This document shows positions 57,579-64,000 of a DNA stretch of 64,000 nucleotides, piece after piece. Both the position numbers and the translations under genes were made by a program. The notes under the pieces are model-generated. The model saw nothing but the letters and a program-made list of their open reading frames with translations. It was not told the origin of the DNA and did no database searches. Source of the stretch: Gambelia wislizenii (lineage: Eukaryota; Chordata; Lepidosauria; Squamata; Crotaphytidae); assembly GCA_030847615.1 (NCBI GenBank), contig JAUMIR010000001.1, positions 440,874,687 through 440,938,686 on the forward strand, read 5' to 3'. Numbering within the stretch: the first letter of the stretch is position 1; the number at the start of each line of letters is the position of its first letter.

Positions 57579-57601
57579 TTTATATCACTGGCCCCGCCCC
57601 T
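57579..57601 (-). promoter_or_regulatory. Ngaro promoter: GC box and TATA box
   Basis: Minus strand: GGGGCGGGGC (57600-57591) stands about ten bases before GATATAAAGG (TATAAA at 57584-57579). A leader of about 1 kb would precede gag. Confidence 0.55.
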
Positions 57602-57704
57602 CTCCTCACGTCGCCGGCCCTTGCCGGTGACACGGTGGGTCTCCCCTCCTCCCTCTGCGCAAGAAGAGCTCCCCGGCCACCAGCTCGGCGGCGGCCAGGG
57701 GAGT

Positions 57705-57880
57705 CACATTGTTGCATTTTTAAATGGTTTCATTTTTAATATATATATATGGCATTTCAATGTGTTTTTTAATTGTGTTTTAACTTTTTTAAATGAGATA
57801 TAGCCTTGTTTTAGCCCTTTGAAAGACACCTTGGGTCCCATGCTGGGAGAAAGGCAGCACATACAACAAATAAATAAAAT
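57705..57880 (+). mobile_element. L2/CR1-L3-like LINE, 3' tail
   Basis: ACCTTGGGTCCCATGCTGGGAGAAAGGCAGCAC and the AAATAAATAAA end, as at 9.8 and 19.2 kb. Confidence 0.55.
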
Positions 57881-58361
57881 CCATAAATCATGTCTTACTT
57901 GTCAGCTGTACACAGTCTTCTGGCAGAAGACACAAGTGGGAATGCCATATAATTCCTTTTGCCCACTAAAAACAGAGCTTTATTCATTTTCTAATAATTA
58001 TGTATAGCTACATTACATGAATGTGAAATAACTTCACTCTTTTGTACTTATGGGATGTGGTCTCACTAAAATGGTGGAGGAGGAGTATCACATGATTCAG
58101 GTGCTGGCATATGGCTCATGGCTATGCTGTGGATGTTGAGACAACGATGAGGTAGGCAGGAGAAGAGTGTGTTTTGCAAAACATACCAATAGCTTATAGC
58201 ATTCATGTTTTTGTAGGTGACTGAAACTTGACCATTTCTTATTTCAGCAAAATGAGAAAGTAATGAGTAAATGTATGTTATATGTCTAATGTGTTGTTAT
58301 ATTTTAACCTGTTGTTCCCTGCCTCAGTCCACAGGGAAAGGCAGGTAAGATGATGATGATG
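57881..58361. other. no recognised feature
   Basis: Nothing supported. Confidence 0.45.
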
Positions 58362-58363
58362 TA

Positions 58364-60265
58364 CAGTCGTCCCTTCACATTCGCGGGGGTTCCGTTCCGC
58401 GGACCCCCGCGAATGTGAAAAATCCGCGAATAACAAACACCCCTCCCCCTCCCTCCCCAGGCCTTCCTAGGCCCCGCGGAGGTCTCCCCGGCCCTCCCTC
58501 CCTCCCTGCCCAGGCCTTCGTGGGGCCTTCCTAGGCCCCGCGGAGGCCTCCCCGGCCCTCCCTCCCTCCCTCCCCAGGCCTTCGCGGGGCCTTGCTAGGC
58601 CCCGCGGAGGCCTCCCCGGCCCTCCTTCCCTCCCTGCCCAGGCCTTCGCGGGGCCTTCCTAGGCCCCGCGAAGGCCTCCCCACCCCTCCCCAGGCCTTCG
58701 CGGGGCCTCCGGAGGGCCTCCTGGGGTCCCGCGAAGGCCTTCGCACCGCTCCCCAGGCCTTCACGGGGCCTCCGGAGGGCCTCCGGCGGTCCCGCGAAGG
58801 CCTTCCCACCCTTCCCCAGGCCTTCGCGGGGCCTCCGGAGGGCCTCCGGGGGTCCCGCGAAGGCCTCCCCACCCCTCCCCAGGCCTTCGCGGGGCCTCCG
58901 GAGGGCCTCCGGGGGTCCCGCGAAGGCCTTCGCACCGCTCCCCAGGCCTTCGCGGGGCCTCCGGAGGGCCTCTGGGGGTCCCGCGAAGACCTCCCCACCC
59001 CTCCCCAGGCCTTCGCGGGGCCTCCGGAGGGCCTCCGGGGGTCCCGCGAAGGCCTCCCCACCCCTCCCCAGGCCTTCGCGGGGCCTCCGGAGGGTCTCTG
59101 GGGGTCCCGCGAAGGCCTTCGCACCGCTCCCCAGGCCTTCGCGGGGCCTCCGGAGGGCCTCCGGGGGTCCCGCGAAGGCCTCCCCACCCCTCCCCAGGCC
59201 TTCGCGGGGCCTCCGGAGGGCCTCCGGGGGTCCCGTGAAGGCCTCCCCACCCCTCCCCAGGCCTTCGCGGGGCCTCCGGAGGGCGTCCGGGGGTCCCGCG
59301 AAGGCCTTCGCACCGCTCCTCAGGCCTTCGCGGGGCCTCCGGAGGGCCTCCGGGGGTCCCGCGAAGGCCTCCCCACCCCTCCCCAGGCCTTCGCGGGGCC
59401 TCCGGAGGGCCTCCGGGGGTCCCGCAAAGGCCTTCGCACCGCTCCCCAGGCCTTCGCGGGGCCTCCGGAGGGCCTCCGGCGGTCCCGCAAAGGCCTTCCC
59501 ACCCTTCCCCAGGCCTTCGCGGGGCCTCCGGAGGGCCTCCGGGGGTCCCGTGAAGACCTCCCCACCCCTCCCCAGGCCTTCGCGGGGCCTCCGGAGGGCC
59601 TCCGGGGGTCCCGCGAAGGCCTCCCCACCCCTCCCCAGGCCTTCGCGGGGCCTCCGGAGGGCCTCCGGGGGTCCCGCGAAGGCCTCCCCACCCCTCCCCA
59701 GGCCTTCGCGGGGCCTCCGGAGGGCCTCCGGGGGTCCCGCGAAGGCCTTCCCACCCTTCCCCAGGCCTTCGCGGGGCCTCCGGAGGGCCTCCGGGGGTCC
59801 CGCGAAGGCCTCCCCACCCCTCCCCAGGCCTTCGCGGGGCCTCCGGAGGGCCTCCGGGGGTCCCGCGAAGGCCTTCGCACCGCTCCCCAGGCCTTCGTGG
59901 GGCCTCCGGAGGGCCTCCGGGGGTCCCGCGAAGGCCTCCCCACCCCTCCCCAGGCCTTCGCGGGGCCTCCGGAGGGCCTCCGGGGGTCCCGCGAAGGCCT
60001 TCCCACCCCTTCCCAGGTCTTCGCGGGGCCTCCGGAGGGCCTCCGGGGGTCCCGCGAAGGCCTTTGCACCCCTCCCCAGGCCTTCGCGGGGCCTCCGGAG
60101 GGCCTCCGGGGGTCCCGCGAAGGCCTCCCCACCCCTCCCCAGGTCTTTCACGGGGCCTCTGGAGGCCCTGTGTCGCGGTTTTGGGGGGGCCCCGGGGGGG
60201 CCCTCCCCAAACCGTGAATAACCGAAACCGCGAATGTCAAGTTCGCGAATGTGGAGGGACAACTG
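58364..60265 (+). mobile_element. Tigger/pogo-like element expanded by an internal minisatellite
   Basis: TA duplications (58362-58363, 60266-60267) bracket inverted ends CAGTCGTCCCTTCACATTCG / complement CAGTTGTCCCTCCACATTCG, two mismatches in the first 22 bases. The left arm has a second hairpin (TTCACATTCGCGGGGG ... CCCCCGCGAATGTGAA, 58371-58417). The right arm has GCGGTTTTGGGGGGGCC mirrored by GGCCCTCCCCAAACCGTG. Truncated relatives lie at 3151 and 5135. No transposase is present. It is about 1.9 kb, far longer than the relatives, because of the internal array. Confidence 0.85.
58699..60148. repeat. 63-bp GC-rich minisatellite, about 23 copies
   Basis: The unit is GGCCTTCGCGGGGCCTCCGG, then AGGGCCTCCGGGGGTCCCGC, then GAAGGCCT plus a variable 15-17 bases. 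Three variants of the last part (CCCCACCCCTCCCCA, TCGCACCGCTCCCCA, TCCCACCCTTCCCCA) alternate. A shorter degenerate version of the motif precedes the array from about 58440. Since 63 is a multiple of three, frames stay open for 260-555 codons on both strands. These are not genes. Confidence 0.9.
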
Positions 60266-60267
60266 TA

Positions 60268-61037
60268 TTTATAACAGTAAGTAACTAGTTTTTGGCCTTT
60301 CTACTATAGTTGTAACTACTTTCTAGAAACAGCTTTCCAAGTTTTGACTATAAAGTAGTAGTCAGCTAGGCTTCATATGCTCTTGTAATATTTAATTCAG
60401 ATGCACTGTTTCCTAGAGGGTAAAATCCAATTCCTTTGAAAAGCCAATCTGCACATGTCAAGCAAAATGCATTACAATATTGCTTCCCTAATACTTGGTG
60501 TTGCTGTTTTACTATGCATTATGATCCTTAATCAGTGGAATTGTGCAGCATGTAGATATTCAGCAAAAGTGCTTACTAAAAATCATTAAAATCTAAATGA
60601 GAAGAGCACTCTTAACTCTAAAGATAGAAAATACATTTCAATGGGGAAGGTATTATTTGATAGAATTCAATGGGGAAGGTAGAGGTTAAAAAAATAAATG
60701 CTTCCTTCATTTATTTTAAACCCCGCCCCAATTGTTTTAGCAGAGGGGCGGGGTATAAATAAATTTTATTAATTATTATTATTATTATTATTATTAAACA
60801 AACAAACAAACAAACAAAAAGCGCACGGCTTGTATCCTGTAGTACAACCTATGCTTTAATGCTTTGATTCCACGCTATGGCAAACTAATCCATTATGGGC
60901 TTTTAAGCAGTAAATATGAAGTACTTAAATCTGCTCAGTGAGAAGGAGGACTAAATATTCTTAAGTAAGGATATAATATAATATGTAGAAATGCTGGTTG
61001 CTAACATGTTTTTCTACATGACTAAGTTAACTCTGTT
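60268..61037. other. no gene; SINE-like tail and (ATT)n(AAAC)n at 60713-60818
   Basis: CCCCGCCCCAATTG and GAGGGGCGGGGTATAAATAAATTT form the tail of a LINE/SINE repeat, followed by ATT and AAAC microsatellites. Confidence 0.5.
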
Positions 61038-61330
61038 TCAACCATCATTATATTTAATAAGCCAGAAACGGCAATAATCTAGGACACATGTGGTAGCTGT
61101 CACCTCTCCAAGGATTCTGTCCACATCCTCGCGCTGTACAAATTGAAAAGTATCCATCAGCACTGGGCAAACAGGAGCCAAGGCTACATCCACCAGACCT
61201 GTATCAACTCTGGCAGAGCAAATCCAGTTGATTTTATATGCAAAGTGGTGAGCAAATTCTTCACAGTGGGCTGTTGAGTGGCTTAAATTCTCATTTGGGC
61301 CAGATTGTAACAGATCCCTCACCACTTGAA
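61038..61330 (-). mobile_element. L2-like LINE fragment before the RT domain
   Basis: CEEFAHHFAYKINWI and VQREDVDRILGEVTATTCVLD follow the L2/CR1-like pattern C-x-x-F-A-x-F-F-x-x-K-I and E-V-x-x-L-x-x-x-x-x-T-T-C-x-L-D that precedes RT motif 1. Confidence 0.6.
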
Positions 61331-61826
61331 ACAGCTCTGCTTGACAAGCTGTGAGGATGCAATGGTATTAGACCCCCACAAAAAATTTTTTGCTAACCTT
61401 ATTGCCCCACCATAGGCCTTCAGATAGATTTTAGCTTGTTTTCAGTCAAACTTGCTCTGAGTTTTCTGCCAGTATCACTCCGTCTCACTTGTCTCATTGC
61501 TGCCTCATCCTTAGAAAATAGGAAGCTGGTTAAATCCACTCCATGTGAAGGAATGCATAGGAATGATCATGGCCACTGCCAACATCATTTCCCCATTTCA
61601 AAAACCAACCAGGGCTTCAACAGGAATCCCTGCCAAGGCAGCAGGAAACTCCCAAAGAGCTATCAGGAATCCATCTAGATCCATAAGCCTCTTGGGGCAG
61701 ACCTTCTTAATGGGACCCACATCCCTGCAGAGGCTCTGAATCCCAACCAGTCTAAACTTGATAATGAAGTTTAATCTGTCCATGACAACAGAACAATAGA
61801 AAGCTCCTCCATTCCCAGATCACTAC
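61331..61826. other. no clear feature
   Basis: Possibly further decayed L2 sequence on the minus strand. Not supported enough to name. Confidence 0.35.
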
Positions 61827-62205
61827 TGTGATGGACACCTAGTTAGCCAATGAGGACATGGTACTCCAGGAGCCAATACTCTGTGAGGAGGTGGAAGGAG
61901 GAGGGGCTTCTGGACGAGATAAAGGGGGAGTGAGTGAGGAAAGTCTTCAGTTTAAGTTAGAGTTTGAGTTGAGTTTTCAATTTAGATAGGTGAGATGAGG
62001 CTTTGAGTGATCTAAGACAGTTAGAGACTTAGCTAAAGAGTGAATGTTTGTGCAGGCCCAATAACCTGTTTATACAGTTACATGTTTTATTTGTTTGACA
62101 ATAAACATTCTTTTGTTAATAAGAACCATCCAGCCTGACGTGAGTCAATCTCAGGGAAGGAGGCACAGCCAGGAATACACAGCCACACTGAGTGCTTGTG
62201 CTATA
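61827..62205 (+). mobile_element. LTR-like sequence
   Basis: Starts TGTGATGGACACC, with GAGATAAAGGGGGAGTG (TATA-like) at 61917 and AATAAA at 62100-62105 followed by a U5-like stretch to ...CACAGCCACA. Order and size fit a solo LTR, but no target duplication was found. Confidence 0.4.
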
Positions 62206-62269
62206 CCACTGGGAGACGTACAGAAAACAGCAGCATGAGTGGTACCTGACTAATCTTATCTCTCTCTTT

Positions 62270-62933
62270 TTTGATAGATTTATGAGTCTGGTAGATTAGA
62301 GGAGTGCTGTGGATATAGTTATCTTGATTTCATTAAGGCTTTGGACAAAGGCTCCTATGATATTCTTGTAGACAAGCTACTAAAATGTGGGCCAGACAGT
62401 GCTATTCTTAAATGGATTTGCAATTAGTTGATGGACTGAACCCAATGGTTCCTCTTCATTCTAGGGAAAAATCACGGGGTGGGGGAGGCTGCCACATAAT
62501 TCCATTCTGGGCCCCAGTGGTTTCAATGTATCTATGAATGACTTGGATGATGAATGATGGAATATACGGCATACTTATCAAATTTGCAGATGACACCAAA
62601 TTTGGAGGTGTAACTAATACTCCAGAGGATAGGATCAAAATTCAAAGTGACTTCAACTGTGCCAAAACTAACAAAATGTACTTCAACAGACATGAATGTA
62701 AAGTTTTGCATTTAGGCAGAAAAAAGAAATGCACAAATATAGGATGGCTTCACAACAGTACATGTGAAAAGGATCTAGTGGTCTTAGTACAACACAATGG
62801 GTCAACAGTGTAATGTGGCAGCTCCCAAAGCCAATGCAATTGTGGGCTGCGTCAATGGGAATATAATGTCCAGATCAAGGGAAATAATGACACCATTCTG
62901 CTCTGCTCTGCTCACTGTGTCCATACCTCAGAT
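62270..62933 (+). mobile_element. CR1 LINE, first part (split by hAT)
   Basis: Frame 62538-62813 contains GILIKFADDTKFGGVTNTPEDR and CKVLHLGRKKKCTN, CR1 RT motifs. Frame 62797-63063 starts MGQQCNVAAPKANAIVGCVN, the next CR1 segment. Frameshifted. Confidence 0.85.
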
Positions 62934-63308
62934 CAGGGCCGGTTTAACCTGTCTGCCAAATCAGCATTGGCAGGGGCCCCCGAGGTCAAGAGGGGGCCCC
63001 GAGGTCAAGAGAGGGCCCCGTGTTGGCCTCCTTAATATGAAAATAATGGGATTTCTGGTTTAAAATACCATAGAGTTGCCTTGGAAGGCCTAGAAAAGGG
63101 CTAGGGAAGACACATTTTCTAGGAAGACTCTATGGTAGGTGTGCTGTTTTGTGTCCCATGGATAATGAATCCAGGGATACGGGGGTCCTACTATAATCTG
63201 AACATCCTGTACGGTGAATAGGTTAGGTTACATTGACCTGAGATAAACATATGGGGGCCCCAAAGTAAAGCATTGCAGGGGGCCCCAAAATTCCTTAAAC
63301 CGGTCCTG
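62934..63308 (+). mobile_element. hAT element, non-autonomous, with 8-bp target duplication
   Basis: CCTCAGAT (62926-62933 and 63309-63316) is an exact 8-bp duplication, as hAT transposases make. Inverted ends CAGGGCCGGTTTAA / complement CAGGACCGGTTTAA, 13 of 14 identical. GGGGCCCC-rich arms. Confidence 0.9.
63035..63193 (+). mobile_element. Tigger/pogo-like MITE, right part, inside the hAT element
   Basis: AAAATAATGGGATTTCTGG, CATAGAGTTGCCTTGG, TTTTCTAGGAAGACTC and the GGGGGTCCTACTA end parallel 18260-18433. Its left end is missing. Confidence 0.75.
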
Positions 63309-63475
63309 CCTCAGATACCATTTCCAGTTCTGGGCAACACAGTTCAAGAAGGATATTGACAAACTGCAGCACTTCCAGAGGAGAGCAACCAAGATGGTAA
63401 GGGTCTGAAAACCAAGCCCTATGAAGAACTGCTTAGGAAGCTGGATATATTTAGCCTAGAGAGAAGGCATGATTC
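63309..63475 (+). mobile_element. CR1 LINE, second part
   Basis: Resumes with the CR1 region CAGTTCTGGGCAACACAGTTCAAGAAGGATATTGAC and runs to the FSLERR-coding TTTAGCCTAGAGAGAAGG. It is lost after 63475. Confidence 0.8.
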
Positions 63476-64000
63476 TTAGTACAGCAGTCCCACTTACCAG
63501 ATCTAACAGCAAAGGCCCCATGGAACTTTTTGGCTTGGAAGACATTGTGGGGGGGACAAGGTTTTTCTCATGTTCTAGGGCAGGGGTGGGGAATGTGCAG
63601 CCCAGTCTATAAGTGGCCCTCAGGCTCCAGTTTTGTCTCCAGCTACATTCACTGTACATCTCGTTGTAGTAGCTAACATAGTCACCAGTGTTGTCAGGGG
63701 TAGGATGTGATGTGGTAAGAGAGTGTTTTGCATTAGCATCATGGCGGCATGGCATGGAGTCTAGCTTTCCTTTGCCAGACTCTCCTCACCATTATGATTT
63801 TCAGAATCTATATGATCCAAATTCTGTTATGGTGTGGTGGAAAAGGACAGGACTGGGTGAGTAAAAAAAATGGTGCTATGGCACTGTAGCAATATGGCAA
63901 CATGGCATTCATTCAAATCTGCTGTGTTATATATGGCACTGTGTTGTTTGTGCTCAGGGAAATAGCAAAATCAGTGATTATGGGTAAAGCTTTCTGCATT
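63476..64000. other. no gene; hAT-like terminus at 63586
   Basis: CAGGGGTGGGGAATGTGCAGCCC resembles a widespread hAT MITE end. Its partner is not seen. The rest is unrecognised. Confidence 0.4.

Larger units (their letters stand above)
53230..57690 (-). mobile_element. Ngaro/DIRS-type tyrosine-recombinase retrotransposon, internally deleted
   Basis: Order on the minus strand: promoter, long leader, gag N-terminal half, RNase H, tyrosine recombinase, SGNH hydrolase, 3' region with an AATAAA complement at 53286-53292. Known Ngaro elements have gag, RT, RNase H and YR, use split direct repeats instead of LTRs, and some carry an SGNH hydrolase frame. The RT and the second half of gag are absent here. 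Outer limits are approximate, and the split direct repeats could not be identified by eye. GC content is higher than in the flanks. Confidence 0.8.

Noticed and set aside
58531..60262. Open frames of 260-555 codons on both strands that look like Pro/Arg/Gly-rich proteins
   Set aside because: They result from a 63-bp tandem repeat whose length is a multiple of three and which lacks stops in several frames. No start context, no family, equal openness on both strands.
1..64000. Bacterial-type systems (CRISPR arrays, operons, phage modules)
   Set aside because: Composition, spliced-gene signals, microsatellites and vertebrate LINE/SINE families show a eukaryotic genome. No direct-repeat/spacer array was seen.

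Overview
This window looks like repeat-dense vertebrate DNA, most likely from a squamate reptile (lizard or snake). That reading is inference from the repeat mixture: CR1, BovB-type RTE, L1 and R4-like LINEs side by side, tRNA-derived SINEs with an AGCCAGCATGGTG head, many Tigger/pogo-like and hAT-like non-autonomous DNA elements, fold-back elements, and a tyrosine-recombinase (Ngaro/DIRS-type) retrotransposon. No complete host protein gene is visible. The only host-like coding signal is a CpG island at 7.7-8.4 kb. It carries a possible first coding exon on the minus strand: strong Kozak ATG, 46 codons, splice donor.

Layout. 0-5.4 kb: mariner remnant, CR1 and BovB fragments, a degenerate tandem repeat. 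6.7-9.9 kb: a palindromic MITE, three fold-back copies with 12- and 17-bp target duplications, and the CpG island. 10-20 kb: SINE, hAT-like MITEs, L1 and BovB fragments, and a CpG-rich DNA element at 17.1-17.7 kb that carries promoter-like motifs. 19.4-24.9 kb: a CR1 nested in a hAT-like MITE, an R4-like LINE, a 31-bp minisatellite, another CR1. 25-30.7 kb: mostly repeat-poor sequence. 30.8-53.1 kb: further copies of a non-LTR element with a CCHC C-terminal finger, a long L1 3' end with a 14-bp target duplication, and two solo LTRs of one family. 53.2-57.7 kb: a Ngaro-type element on the minus strand. 58.4-60.3 kb: a Tigger-type element with terminal inverted repeats and a TA duplication, filled by about 23 copies of a GC-rich 63-bp repeat. 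61-64 kb: L2-like, LTR-like and CR1 fragments, the CR1 split by a hAT element that is itself split by a Tigger-like MITE.

The most interesting object is the Ngaro-type element. It has lost the end of gag and the reverse transcriptase by internal deletion, and gag carries a frameshift. It keeps an open tyrosine recombinase with its catalytic residues and an open SGNH hydrolase. The hydrolase frame is preceded by a textbook 3' splice site (TACTAAC branch point, pyrimidine tract, CAG). A GTGAGT donor lies in gag in the matching phase. A spliced transcript could therefore make an N-terminal Gag segment fused to the hydrolase, and both the frameshift and the deletion would fall inside the intron.

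Second is the CCHC-finger non-LTR family: three of its six copies have an inverted 5' part (twin-priming pattern), two of these with clear target duplications.
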